Counted from the stretch's first letter, positions 1 to 13,652 are shown. The stretch: 64,000 nucleotides of DNA from Gibbula magus (GCA_936450465.1 OW388302.1:64021826-64085825), one strand, 5' to 3'. A program made the numbers and translations. Notes: a model not told the origin generated them from the letters alone.

Positions 1-3000
1 ACAGTTGCTCAACAAAGTTTCTTTAACTGAGTACGATTTGCTATAAGTACAGTTGCTCAACAAAGTTTCTTTAACTGTGTACGATTTGCTATAAGTACAG
101 TTGATCAACAAAATTTCTTTAACTGTGTTCGATTTGCTATAAGTACAGTTGCTCAACAAAGTTTCTTTAACTGAGTACGATTTGCTATAAGTAAAGTTGC
201 TCAACAAAGTTTCTTTAACTGTGTACGATTTGCTATAAGTACAGTTGCTCAACAAAGTTTCTTTAACTGAGTACGATTTGCTATAAGTACAGTTGCTCAA
301 CAAAGTTTCTATAACTGTGTTCGATTTGCTATAAGTACAGTTGCTCAACAAAATGTCTTTAACTGTGTACGATTTGCTACAAGTACAGTTGCTCAACAAA
401 GGTTTTATAACTGTGTACGATTTGCTATAAGTACAGTTGCTCAACAAAGTTTCTTTATCTGTGTACGATTTGCTATAAGTACAGTTGCTCAACAAAGTTT
501 CTATAACTGTGTTCGATTTGCTATAAGTACAGTTGCTCAACAAAGTTTCTTTATCTGTGTACGATTTGCTATAAGTAAAGTTGCTCAACAAAGTTTCTTT
601 ATCTGTGTACGATTTGCTTTAAGTACAGTTGCTCAACAAAGTTTCTATAACTGTGTACGATTTGCTATAAGTACAGTTGATCAACAAAGTTTCTTTAACT
701 GTGTACGATTTGCTATAAGTAAAGTTGCTCAACAAAGTTACGATTTGCTATAAGTACAGATGCTCAACAAAGTTTCTTTAACTGTGTACGATTTGCTATA
801 AGTACAGTTGATCAACAAAGTTTCTATAACTGTGTTCGATTTGCTATAAGTAAAGTTGCTCAACAAAGTTTCTTTAACTGAGTACGATTTGCTATAAGTA
901 CAGTTGCTCAACAAAGTTTCTTTAACTGTGTACGATTTGCTATAAGTACAGTTGATCAACAAAATTTCTATAACTGTGTTCGATTTGCTATAAGTACAGT
1001 TGCTCAACAAAGTTTCTTTAACTGAGTACGATTTGCTATAAGTACAGTTGCTCAACAAAGTTTCTTTAACTGTGTACGATTTGCAATAAGTACAGTTGCT
1101 CAACAAAGTTTCTTTAACTGTGTACGATTTGCTATAAGTACAGTTGATCAACAAAATTTCTTTAACTGTGTTCGATTTGCTATAAGTACAGTTGCTCAAC
1201 AAAGTTTCTTTAACTGAGTACGATTTGCTATAAGTACAGTTGATCAACAAAATTTCTTTAACTGTGTTCGATTTGCTATAAGTACAGTTGCTCAACAAAG
1301 TTTCTTTAACTGAGTACGATTTGCTATAAGTACAGTTGCTCAACAAAGTTTCTTTAACTGTGTACGATTTGCAATAAGTACAGTTGCTCAACAAAGTTTC
1401 TTTAACTGAGTACGATTTGCTATAAGTACAGTTGCCCAACAAAGTTTCTTTAACTGTGTACGATTTGCTAAAAGTACAGTTGCTCAACAAAGTTTATATA
1501 ACTGTGTACGATTTGCTATAAGTACAGTTGCTCAACTAAGTTTCTTTAACTGTGTTCGATTTGCTATAAGTACAGTTGCTCAACAAAGTTTCTATAACTG
1601 TGTTCGATTTGCTATAAGTACAGTTGCTCAACAAAGTTTCTTTATCTGTGTACGATTTGCTATAAGTAAAGTTGCTCAACAAAGTTTCTTTAACTGTGTA
1701 CGATTTGCTTTAAGTACAGTTGCTCAACAAAGTTTCTATAACTGTGTACGATTTGCTATAAGCACAGTTGATCAACAAAGTTTCTTTAACTGTGTACGAT
1801 TTGCTATAAGTAAAGTTGCTCAACAAAGTTACGATTTGCTATAAGTACAGTTGCTCAACAAAGTTTCTTTAACTGTGTACGATTTGCTATAAGTACAGTT
1901 GATCAACAAAATTTCTTTAACTGTGTTCGATTTGCTATAAGTAAAGTTGCTCAACAAAGTTTCTTTAACTGAGTACGATTTGCTATAAGTACAGTTGCTC
2001 AACAAAGTTTCTTTAACTGTGTACGATTTGCTATAAGTACAGTTGATCAACAAAATTTCTTTAACTGTGTTCGATTTGCTATAAGTACAGTTGCTCAACA
2101 AAGTTTCTTTAACTGAGTACGATTTGCTATAAGTAAAGTTGCTCAACAAAGTTTCTTTAACTGTGTACGATTTGCTATAAGTACAGTTGCTCAACAAAGT
2201 TTCTTTAACTGAGTACGATTTGCTATAAGTACAGTTGCTCAACAAAGTTTCTATAACTGTGTTCGATTTGCTATAAGTACAGTTGCTCAACAAAATGTCT
2301 TTAACTGTGTACGATTTGCTATAAGTACAGTTGCTCAACAAAGGTTTTATAACTGTGTACGATTTGCTATAAGTACAGTTGCTGAACAAAGTTTCTTTAT
2401 CTGTGTACGATTTGCTTTAAGTACAGTTGCTCAACAAAGTTTCTATAACTGTGTACGATTTGCTATAAGTACAGTTGATCAACAAAGTTTCTTTAACTGT
2501 GTACGATTTGCTATAAGTAAAGTTGCTCAACAAAGTTACGATTTGCTATAAGTACAGATGCTCAACAAAGTTTCTTTAACTGTGTACGATTTGCTATAAG
2601 TACAGTTGATCAACAAAGTTTCTATAACTGTGTTCGATTTGCTATAAGTAAAGTTGCTCAACAAAGTTTCTTTAACTGAGTACGATTTGCTATAAGTACA
2701 GTTGCTCAACAAAGTTTATATAACTGTGTACGATTTGCTATAAGTACAGTTGCTCAACAAAGTTTCTTTAACTGTGTTCGATTTGCTATAAGTACAGTTG
2801 CTCAACAAAGTTTATATAACTGTGTACGATTTGCTATAAATACAGTTGCTCAACAAAGTTTCTTTAACTGTGTTCGATTTGCTATAAGTACAGTTGCTCA
2901 ACAAAGTTTATATAACTGTGTACGATTTGCTATAAGTACAGTTGCTCAACAAAGTTTCTTTAACTGTGTTCGATTTGCTATAAGTACAGTTGCTCAACAA

Positions 3001-6000
3001 AGTTTCTTTAACTGTGTTCGATTTGCTATAAGTACAGTAGCTCAACAAATTTTCTTTAACTGTGTTCGATTTGCTATAAGTACAGTTGCTCAACAAAGTT
3101 TCTATAACTGTGTACGATATGCTATAAGTACAGTTGCTGAACAAAGTTTCTTTAACTGTGTACGATTTGCTATAAGTACAGTTGCTCAACAAAGTTTCTT
3201 TAACTGTGTACGATTTGCTATAAGTACAGTTGATCAACAAAATTTCTTTAACTGTGTTCGATTTGCTATAAGTAAAGTTGCTCAACAAAGTTTCTTTAAC
3301 TGAGTACGATTTGCTATAAGTACAGTTGCTCAACAAAGTTTCTTTAACTGTGTACGATTTGCAATAAGTACAGTTGCTCAACAAAGTTTCTTTAACTGAG
3401 TACGATTTGCTATAAGTACAGTTGCTCAACAAAGTGTCTTTAACTGTGTACGATTTGCTATAAGTACAGTTGCCCAACAAAGTTTCTTTAACTGTGTACG
3501 ATTTGCTAAAAGTACAGTTGCTCAACAAAGTTTATATAACTGTGTACGATTTGCTATAAGTACAGTTGCTCAACTAAGTTTCTTTAACTGTGTTCGATTT
3601 GCTATAAGTACAGTTGCTCAACAAAGTTTCTATAACTGTGTTCGATTTGCTATAAGTACAGTTGCTCAACAAAGTTTCTTTATCTGTGTACGATTTGCTA
3701 TAAGTAAAGTTGCTCAACAAAGTTTCTTTAACTGTGTACGATTTGCTTTAAGTACAGTTGCTCAACAAAGTTTCTATAACTGTGTACGATTTGCTATAAG
3801 CACAGTTGATCAACAAAGTTTCTTTAACTGTGTACGATTTGCTATAAGTAAAGTTGCTCAACAAAGTTACGATTTGCTATAAGTACAGTTGCTCAACAAA
3901 GTTTCTTTAACTGTGTACGATTTGCTATAAGTACAGTTGATCAACAAAATTTCTTTAACTGTGTTCGATTTGCTATAAGTAAAGTTGCTCAACAAAGTTT
4001 CTTTAACTGAGTACGATTTGCTATAAGTACAGTTGCTCAACAAAGTTTCTTTAACTGTGTACGATTTGCTATAAGTACAGTTGATCAACAAAATTTCTTT
4101 AACTGTGTTCGATTTGCTATAAGTACAGTTGCTCAACAAAGTTTCTTTAACTGAGTACGATTTGCTATAAGTAAAGTTGCTCAACAAAGTTTCTTTAACT
4201 GTGTACGATTTGCTATAAGTACAGTTGCTCAACAAAGTTTCTTTAACTGAGTACGATTTGCTATAAGTACAGTTGCTCAACAAAGTTTCTATAACTGTGT
4301 TCGATTTGCTATAAGTACAGTTGCTCAACAAAATGTCTTTAACTGTGTACGATTTGCTACAAGTACAGTTGCTCAACAAAGGTTTTATAACTGTGTACGA
4401 TTTGCTATAAGTACAGTTGCTCAACAAAGTTTCTTTATCTGTGTACGATTTGCTATAAGTACAGTTGCTCAACAAAGTTTCTATAACTGTGTTCGATTTG
4501 CTATAAGTACAGTTGCTCAACAAAGTTTCTTTATCTGTGTACGATTTGCTATAAGTAAAGTTGCTCAACAAAGTTTCTTTATCTGTGTACGATTTGCTTT
4601 AAGTACAGTTGCTCAACAAAGTTTCTATAACTGTGTACGATTTGCTATAAGTACAGTTGATCAACAAAGTTTCTTTAACTGTGTACGATTTGCTATAAGT
4701 AAAGTTGCTCAACAAAGTTACGATTTGCTATAAGTACAGATGCTCAACAAAGTTTCTTTAACTGTGTACGATTTGCTATAAGTACAGTTGATCAACAAAG
4801 TTTCTATAACTGAGTTCGATTTGCTATAAGTAAAGTTGCTCAACAAAGTTTCTTTAACTGAGTACGATTTGCTATAAGTACAGTTGCTCAACAAAGTTTC
4901 TTTAACTGTGTACGATTTGCTATAAGTACAGTTGATCAACAAAATTTCTTTAACTGTGTTCGATTTGCTATAAGTACAGTTGCTCAACAAAGTTTCTTTA
5001 ACTGAGTACGATTTGCTATAAGTACAGTTGCTCAACAAAGTTTCTTTAACTGTGTACGATTTGCAATAAGTACAGTTGCTCAACAAAGTTTCTTTAACTG
5101 AGTACGATTTGCTATAAGTACAGTTGCTCAACAAAGTGTCTTTAACTGTGTACGATTTGCTATAAGTACAGTTGCCCAACAAAGTTTCTTTAACTGTGTA
5201 CGATTTGCTAAAAGTACAGTTGCTCAACAAAGTTTATATAACTGTGTACGATTTGCTATAAGTACAGTTGCTCAACTAAGTTTCTTTAACTGTGTTCGAT
5301 TTGCTATAAGTACAGTTGCTCAACAAAGTTTCTATAACTGTGTTCGATTTGCTATAAGTACAGTTGCTCAACAAAGTTTCTTTATCTGTGTACGATTTGC
5401 TATAAGTAAAGTTGCTCAACAAAGTTTCTTTAACTGTGTACGATTTGCTTTAAGTACAGTTGCTCAACAAAATTTCTATAACTGTGTACGATTTGCTATA
5501 AGCACAGTTGATCAACAAAGTTTCTTTAACTGTGTACGATTTGCTATAAGTAAAGTTGCTCAACAAAGTTACGATTTGCTATAAGTACAGTTGCTCAAAA
5601 AAGTTTCTTTAACTGTGTACGATTTGCTATAAGTACAGTTGATCAACAAAATTTCTTTAACTGTGTTCGATTTGCTATAAGTAAAGTTGCTCAACAAAGT
5701 TTCTTTAACTGAGTACGATTTGCTATAAGTACAGTTGCTCAACAAAGTTTCTTTAACTGTGTACGATTTGCTATAAGTACAGTTGATCAACAAAATTTCT
5801 TTAACTGTGTTCGATTTGCTATAAGTACAGTTGCTCAACAAAGTTTCTTTAACTGAGTACGATTTGCTATAAGTAAAGTTGCTCAACAAAGTTTCTTTAA
5901 CTGTGTACGATTTGCTATAAGTACAGTTGCTCAACAAAGTTTCTTTAACTGAGTACGATTTGCTATAAGTACAGTTGCTCAACAAAGTTTCTATAACTGT

Positions 6001-9000
6001 GTTCGATTTGCTATAAGTACAGTTGCTCAACAAAATGTCTTTAACTGTGTACGATTTGCTATAAGTACAGTTGCTCAACAAAGGTTTTATAACTGTGTAC
6101 GATTTGCTATAAGTACAGTTGCTGAACAAAGTTTCTTTATCTGTGTACGATTTGCTTTAAGTACAGTTGCTCAACAAAGTTTCTATAACTGTGTACGATT
6201 TGCTATAAGTACAGTTGATCAACAAAGTTTCTTTAACTGTGTACGATTTGCTATAAGTAAAGTTGCTCAACAAAGTTACGATTTGCTATAAGTACAGATG
6301 CTCAACAAAGTTTCTTTAACTGTGTACGATTTGCTATAAGTACAGTTGATCAACAAAGTTTCTATAACTGTGTTCGATTTGCTATAAGTAAAGTTGCTCA
6401 ACAAAGTTTCTTTAACTGAGTACGATTTGCTATAAGTACAGTTGCTCAACAAAGTTTATATAACTGTGTACGATTTGCTATAAGTACAGTTGCTCAACAA
6501 AGTTTCTTTAACTGTGTTCGATTTGCTATAAGTACAGTTGCTCAACAAAGTTTATATAACTGTGTACGATTTGCTATAAATACAGTTGCTCAACAAAGTT
6601 TCTTTAACTGTGTTCGATTTGCTATAAGTACAGTTGCTCAACAAAGTTTATATAACTGTGTACGATTTGCTATAAGTACAGTTGCTCAACAAAGTTTCTT
6701 TAACTGTGTTCGATTTGCTATAAGTACAGTTGCTCAACAAAGTTTCTTTAACTGTGTTCGATTTGCTATAAGTACAGTAGCTCAACAAATTTTCTTTAAC
6801 TGTGTTCGATTTGCTATAAGTACAGTTGCTCAACAAAGTTTCTATAACTGTGTACGATATGCTATAAGTACAGTTGCTGAACAAAGTTTCTTTAACTGTG
6901 TACGATTTGCTATAAGTACAGTTGCTCAACAAAGTTTCTTTAACTGTGTACGATTTGCTATAAGTACAGTTGATCAACAAAATTTCTTTAACTGTGTTCG
7001 ATTTGCTATAAGTACAGTTGCTCAACAAAGTTTCTTTAACTGAGTACGATTTGCTATAAGTACAGTTGCTCAACAAAGTTTCTTTAACTGTGTACGATTT
7101 GCAATAAGTACAGTTGCTCAACAAAGTTTCTTTAACTGAGTACGATTTGCTATAAGTACAGTTGCTCAACAAAGTGTCTTTAACTGTGTACGATTTGCTA
7201 TAAGTACAGTTGCCCAACAAAGTTTCTTTAACTGTGTACGATTTGCTAAAAGTACAGTTGCTCAACAAAGTTTATATAACTGTGTACGATTTGCTATAAG
7301 TACAGTTGCTCAACTAAGTTTCTTTAACTGTGTTCGATTTGCTATAAGTACAGTTGCTCAACAAAGTTTCTATAACTGTGTTCGATTTGCTATAAGTACA
7401 GTTGCTCAACAAAGTTTCTTTATCTGTGTACGATTTGCTATAAGTAAAGTTGCTCAACAAAGTTTCTTTAACTGTGTACGATTTGCTTTAAGTACAGTTG
7501 CTCAACAAAGTTTCTATAACTGTGTACGATTTGCTATAAGCACAGTTGATCAACAAAGTTTCTTTAACTGTGTACGATTTGCTATAAGCAAAGTTGCTCA
7601 ACAAAGTTACGATTTGCTATAAGTACAGTTGCTCAACAAAGTTTCTTTAACTGTGTACGATTTGCTATAAGTACAGTTGATCAACAAAATTTCTTTAACT
7701 GTGTTCGATTTGCTATAAGTAAAGTTGCTCAACAAAGTTTCTTTAACTGAGTACGATTTGCTATAAGTACAGTTGCTCAACAAAGTTTCTTTAACTGTGT
7801 ACGATTTGCTATAAGTACAGTTGATCAACAAAATTTCTTTAACTGTGTTCGATTTGCTATAAGTACAGTTGCTCAACAAAGTTTCTTTAACTGAGTACGA
7901 TTTGCTATAAGTAAAGTTGCTCAACAAAGTTTCTTTAACTGTGTACGATTTGCTATAAGTACAGTTGCTCAACAAAGTTTCTTTAACTGAGTACGATTTG
8001 CTATAAGTACAGTTGCTCAACAAAGTTTCTATAACTGTGTTCGATTTGCTATAAGTACAGTTGCTCAACAAAATGTCTTTAACTGTGTACGATTTGCTAC
8101 AAGTACAGTTGCTCAACAAAGGTTTTATAACTGTGTACGATTTGCTATAAGTACAGTTGCTCAACAAAGTTTCTTTATCTGTGTACGATTTGCTATAAGT
8201 ACAGTTGCTCAACAAAGTTTCTATAACTGTGTTCGATTTGCTATAAGTACAGTTGCTCAACAAAGTTTCTTTATCTGTGTACGATTTGCTATAAGTAAAG
8301 TTGCTCAACAAAGTTTCTTTATCTGTGTACGATTTGCTTTAAGTACAGTTGCTCAACAAAGTTTCTATAACTGTGTACGATTTGCTATAAGTACAGTTGA
8401 TCAACAAAGTTTCTTTAACTGTGTACGATTTGCTATAAGTAAAGTTGCTCAACAAAGTTACGATTTGCTATAAGTACAGATGCTCAACAAAGTTTCTTTA
8501 ACTGTGTACGATTTGCTATAAGTACAGTTGATCAACAAAGTTTCTATAACTGAGTTCGATTTGCTATAAGTAAAGTTGCTCAACAAAGTTTCTTTAACTG
8601 AGTACGATTTGCTATAAGTACAGTTGCTCAACAAAGTTTCTTTAACTGTGTACGATTTGCTATAAGTACAGTTGATCAACAAAATTTCTATAACTGTGTT
8701 CGATTTGCTATAAGTACAGTTGCTCAACAAAGTTTCTTTAACTGAGTACGATTTGCTATAAGTACAGTTGCTCAACAAAGTTTCTTTAACTGTGTACGAT
8801 TTGCAATAAGTACAGTTGCTCAACAAAGTTTCTTTAACTGAGTACGATTTGCTATAAGTACAGTTGCTCAACAAAGTGTCTTTAACTGTGTACGATTTGC
8901 TATAAGTACAGTTGCCCAACAAAGTTTCTTTAACTGTGTACGATTTGCTAAAAGTACAGTTGCTCAACAAAGTTTATATAACTGTGTACGATTTGCTATA

Positions 9001-10478
9001 AGTACAGTTGCTCAACTAAGTTTCTTTAACTGTGTTCGATTTGCTATAAGTACAGTTGCTCAACAAAGTTTCTATAACTGTGTTCGATTTGCTATAAGTA
9101 CAGTTGCTCAACAAAGTTTCTTTATCTGTGTACGATTTGCTATAAGTAAAGTTGCTCAACAAAGTTTCTTTAACTGTGTACGATTTGCTTTAAGTACAGT
9201 TGCTCAACAAAATTTCTATAACTGTGTACGATTTGCTATAAGCACAGTTGATCAACAAAGTTTCTTTAACTGTGTACGATTTGCTATAAGTAAAGTTGCT
9301 CAACAAAGTTACGATTTGCTATAAGTACAGTTGCTCAACAAAGTTTCTTTAACTGTGTACGATTTGCTATAAGTACAGTTGATCAACAAAATTTCTTTAA
9401 CTGTGTTCGATTTGCTATAAGTAAAGTTGCTCAACAAAGTTTCTTTAACTGAGTACGATTTGCTATAAGTACAGTTGCTCAACAAAGTTTCTTTAACTGT
9501 GTACGATTTGCTATAAGTACAGTTGATCAACAAAATTTCTTTAACTGTGTTCGATTTGCTATAAGTACAGTTGCTCAACAAAGTTTCTTTAACTGAGTAC
9601 GATTTGCTATAAGTAAAGTTGCTCAACAAAGTTTCTTTAACTGTGTACGATTTGCTATAAGTACAGTTGCTCAACAAAGTTTCTTTAACTGAGTACGATT
9701 TGCTATAAGTACAGTTGCTCAACAAAGTTTCTATAACTGTGTACAATTTGCTATAAGTACAGTTGCTCAACAAAGTTTCTTTAACTGTGTACGATTTGCT
9801 ATAAGAATAGTTGCTCAACAAAGTTTCTTTAACTGAGTACGATTTGATATAAGTACAGTTGTTCAACAAAGTGTCTTTAACTGTGTACGATTTGCTATAA
9901 GTACAGTTGCTCAACAAAATTTCTTTAACTGTGTACGATTTGCTATAAGTACAGTTGCTCAACAAAGTTTATATAACTGTGTACGATTTGCTATAAGTAC
10001 AGTTGCTCAACAAAGTTTCTTTAACTGTGTTCGATTTGCTATAAGTACAGTTGCTCAACAAAGTTTATATAACTGTGTACGATTTGCTATAAATACAGTT
10101 GCTCAACAAAGTTTCTTTAACTGTGTTCGATTTGCTATAAGTACAGTTGCTCAACAAAGTTTATATAACTGTGTACGATTTGCTATAAGTACAGTTGCTC
10201 AACAAAGTTTCTTTAACTGTGTTCGATTTGCTATAAGTACAGTTGCTCAACAAAGTTTCTTTAACTGTGTTCGATTTGCTATAAGTACAGTAGCTCAACA
10301 AATTTTCTTTAACTGTGTTCGATTTGCTATAAGTACAGTTGCTCAACAAAGTTTCTATAACTGTGTACGATATGCTATAAGTACAGTTGCTGAACAAAGT
10401 TTCTTTAACTGTGTACGATTTGCTATAAGTACAGTTGCTCAACAAAGTTTCTTTAACTGTGTACGATTTGCTATAAGT
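1..10478. repeat. 48-bp satellite array with 3,740-bp higher-order repeat
   Basis: Head-to-tail 48-bp monomers (start acagttgctcaacaaagttt, end gatttgctataagt) fill the left of the window and continue past it. Shortened 35-bp monomers, missing 13 bp in the middle, occur at 721, 1812, 2519, 3850, 4701, 5552, 6259, 7590, 8441 and 9292. From 1812 their spacings of 707, 1331, 851 and 851 bp recur, giving a higher-order period of 3,740 bp made of 75 full and 4 short monomers. Successive higher-order copies are nearly identical, while neighbouring monomers differ at several sites. The long minus-strand open frames exist only because 48 is a multiple of three; the 35-bp units shift the frame and 'tttatataac' variants put in stops, so I do not call them genes. 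Confidence 0.97.
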
Positions 10479-10610
10479 ACAGTTGCTCAACAAAATATGT
10501 TCAACTGTGAACAATTTCATCAAGTACAGTTTCTGAACAAAAGTGTGCAACCGTGAACGATTTCCTGCAAGCACAAGTTTCTTTAGCTGTGTGTGGGTAC
10601 CTACAGGTTA
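10479..10610. repeat. degenerate edge of the 48-bp satellite
   Basis: Two to three strongly diverged monomers (for example 'caactgtgaacaatttcatcaagtacag') trail off into unique sequence. Decay at the boundary with homogeneity inside is what unequal exchange within a satellite array produces. From here to 10,763 I see no coding exon. Confidence 0.8.
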
Positions 10611-10763
10611 AATAACTGAACACATGTGTGTAGGGTTTCCTTAAGACATGAACTTACAAACTGCCGCGGCGGGGCTACATCTCGGATTATAAACACATAT
10701 TCCATTGTTGTGGTAATCCAAGTCCAAGGAAAGAGAAGTGTAACATAATACGTGAATACTCAC

Positions 10764-13652
10764 AGACGCGTCCCTGCACTGAAAGTCGTAAGCGATCTGG
10801 CTATCAGACTCCCTCAGATACTTGGTAGCGTAGCATTTCTGTAGAGGTAATAAGGATAATGAGGATACTTATAAATGTCACTTATATCACACTATATACT
10901 TATATCACTCCACGCAACAAAGGAGCAAGTCCCTAGGGGTACGCAACCTAATTGAGGTTTAATTACATTGCCTTCACTTCCATGCAATGTTACCAATTTG
11001 TGATGCTGGGAGAACAGAGGCAAACTTTGTATAGTCACTTGTCCATGTTAAAACCACAAGTTTCACTATTGTTCGAATCCTGCCAGGGGCAAAGCAACTT
11101 TGGCTGCAGTAGAGAACTGTTCTACAAGCAGTAAGGTTTGGGTGCAATGCTGCACAGCGTAGTACCACCCATGGTTCGCTAGTTCCAGTCGATGCTCGCA
11201 GGTTTCACTGCAATGCATAGCCACATGGCGTTGTTGGCTTTCTCCCTGCCATAATACTAGCAGCCGCGATATAAGTGAAATACTCTTGAAAGCGGCGTTA
11301 AACCCCAACTCACCTCACCTCACTGAACCCTTCAAACACTCAGTTTATGCAGCAATGAAGCGGGTCACCAACCATTCGGCGAGCTACGCCCATTGTTGCT
11401 GAACGTCACTGATGTCACTGAAGTGGTCAACTTAGCTTATTAGTCCGGCAGCCAGCCGTTGTGACCGAGAAAGTGCGGCCATAGAAAATAGTTGTGTGCA
11501 TGGTGAACCCTATGGGTATATACTTGAGGAAACTGAATGATGACACTTTGTAATCATTGAGCATTTTGAATAATTAATGTTTTAATTAGATAAGGCACAC
11601 TCGTGATTTAAGTTATCCAGACACATCAAGTAATTATATTTTAGTGTTCACAAAACTTGAATAAATTTAAGACAGTTATAAATCAATTGTTGTCTATAAC
11701 AATTATGAAAATAAGTACACTTTTTTGTGGAAAAAAAACGAAAGGCCAAAATGTTGATAAACGAGGTTTTTGAGCAAATTTGGGTTTCTTACAATACAAT
11801 TTGATTTAATGGTGTAATAATTTACTTTTGATTATAATTACGATTATTGAATAATAATGAAAAGAAAGTGATAATGTTTCAGTTAGTATTTAATACATGT
11901 TTACGGTAGCTTCCCTGACAAGTGGATGCTTGTGGTTTTGACAGTAATAGCTATTTATTTTTCGAATTGTTTCAACTTTTATGTTTCAACATTATGTTTT
12001 TAAAGTAAACTCGACCGGAATTGGGGATAGGTCAGAAATGTGCACACTTAATCAGTGATCCACTAAATATTCCTCCCGTTTTAATTGTGAAACTCCACAC
12101 GAAACACAGAATGTATATCTACCGTCACACAAGGAATGTGCAGGCACATCTAATACAGGTAGTACGTATACTTACCATCGCGGACGTACTACAGTTAGCT
12201 ACTGTGCTGCAACCACCGAGGCTGGAAACACCCATGCATGAGTAACATCTTTTGGCTGAAACTTAAAATATTGATTTTCGTAAAATATGTTATTACAATA
12301 TTTTGATGCTAATTTATTTAAAGTTATTCAACGCCCCAGTAACTACTACATATAGCCGTGAGGAAGGTAAGTATGTCCGTATGTGTCATGTTGTCTTTTG
12401 CCTGGAATATTAATATTAATATGAAAAGATATATGATATGGTATAATATGACATGACATGACTTGATGTGACATATGATATGACATGACGTGACGTGACG
12501 TGACGTGACGTGACGTGACGTGACGTGCATGACGTGACGTGACGTGTCATGACGTGATGTGACGTGACATCGGGTAGACTACTTTTCACCAGGAGCAGAC
12601 TCAATAATAATTGCAATAACTATAATATGTTTATTTGCCTTTTGAATTAGCTTTATTTGTTATTTCTTCTGATAAATATTTTTAATTTGTTTTTTAACGT
12701 TTGCGAGAGATTCGATGTACGGTTTCATAAGAGAAATTTGCGAAATATTTGGTTTTATATTAATGTTGGCGCACAAAGGAAGCTCCATAGGTATCAAAGT
12801 GTATGAATATACAAGAAGAAATCATTATCTATAATAACAATTTAAAATATTGGTACTTTACTTTACTATTTTACGCAAACTAACTTAATACATAGTCTAT
12901 CAACATTAACAGTAACAGTACGGGAGACGTCACTTAACAGAATCCAGCCTAGTTTATTCGTCATTCTTCTCTATTCATTAGAGGCAACCAGGTCTGACTA
13001 TTCAATCCCTCGGCAATGTAATGCCTTACAAATAGTGCATACCATTGTATAATATAAAGCAAAATAAAATGTATACCTTCGCCGGTGTTAAATATCGCTG
13101 TAACAAACAGCAAACCTGTAATTTAAAACAAATTTTTAAAATACAGCATTCTTGAAGGAATAAATTGTCAGTTGTGTAAATTAATAAACCCATTCTCTTG
13201 TCTGCTCTCTCGCCAGCACAAGTTACACGGACATTTCAAATTAATCCTATATAATATTGACATGATTTAGTTGAATGTATAGCCTCATAGTCTCCCATTA
13301 GAACGACAAAGAGATGTCATAGTAATACAAACGACCAGGCGTGTATTGGGACTTGAAACCAGTGTTTCTTCCAAATATCGCATAAAAAGCTCCATAGAGT
13401 TTAAACTCTATCTGCATTAAGATTTAAGAGGTTGTTGAAGAATATGTATTTACTTTTCACAAGCATTATTCGACTCCTACGTTTGTCCTTGCTGTGACCT
13501 TTAGATTTAATTACCTCTACTGATTGACAAAAAAAATATCTTTCAATTTGTTATATCATTAATTCTTTTGTTAGGTATAAAGTTACCTCGCACTATCTTC
13601 ACAAGTTATTAAAACATAACTTACCGATCAACAAGTATATCTCGCTAGCCAT
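10764..13652 (-). CDS. G0: secreted LU-domain gene, 5' part only
   Basis: Four exons join in frame on the minus strand. Exon 1 is 13,625-13,652 (ATG, start MASEIYLLI), exon 2 13,077-13,115 (signal peptide end, LLFVTAIFNTGE), LU1 exon A 12,176-12,255 (KRCYSC, then two more Cys) and LU1 exon B 10,764-10,838 (KCYATKYL ... YDFQC). All have AG acceptors and GT donors (gtaagt, gtatac, gtaagt, gtgagt). Phases 1-1-0-0 and the 39-nt and 80-nt exon lengths equal those of G1. The CxxC start and exon layout are those of a Ly6/uPAR three-finger domain. No exon C (CC....CN) is present down to 10,479, so the gene either resumes left of the satellite or is broken. It is head-to-head with G1. Ligand unknown; a secreted product is inferred from the signal peptide. 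Confidence 0.8.
11071..11325 (+). mobile_element. tRNA-derived SINE, family S, copy 1
   Basis: Begins with a pol III B-box-like 'gttcgaatcctgccagggg', continues through a body shared with 16,947, 19,248 and 58,742, and ends 'gcggcgttaaaccccaact' followed by CCTCA repeats. It carries a short insertion near 11,128-11,165 relative to copy 2. It lies in the G0 A-B intron in the opposite orientation to the gene. Confidence 0.85.
12481..12566. repeat. (GACGT)n microsatellite
   Basis: Tandem gacgt pentamers with scattered catgacgt interruptions, in the G0 exon 2-exon A intron. Open frames over it are low-complexity artefacts. Confidence 0.9.

Noticed and set aside
1..10478. CRISPR-like array of repeats and spacers
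   Set aside because: Monomers are contiguous with no unique spacers, and the window is plainly eukaryotic with spliced genes.
738..10574. Ten long minus-strand open frames with a 16-residue repeat (LLSNCTYSKSYTVKET)
   Set aside because: They follow from a 48-bp tandem repeat read in a stop-free frame. Frames break at every 35-bp monomer, there are no flanking splice or start signals, and variation does not favour silent sites by eye.
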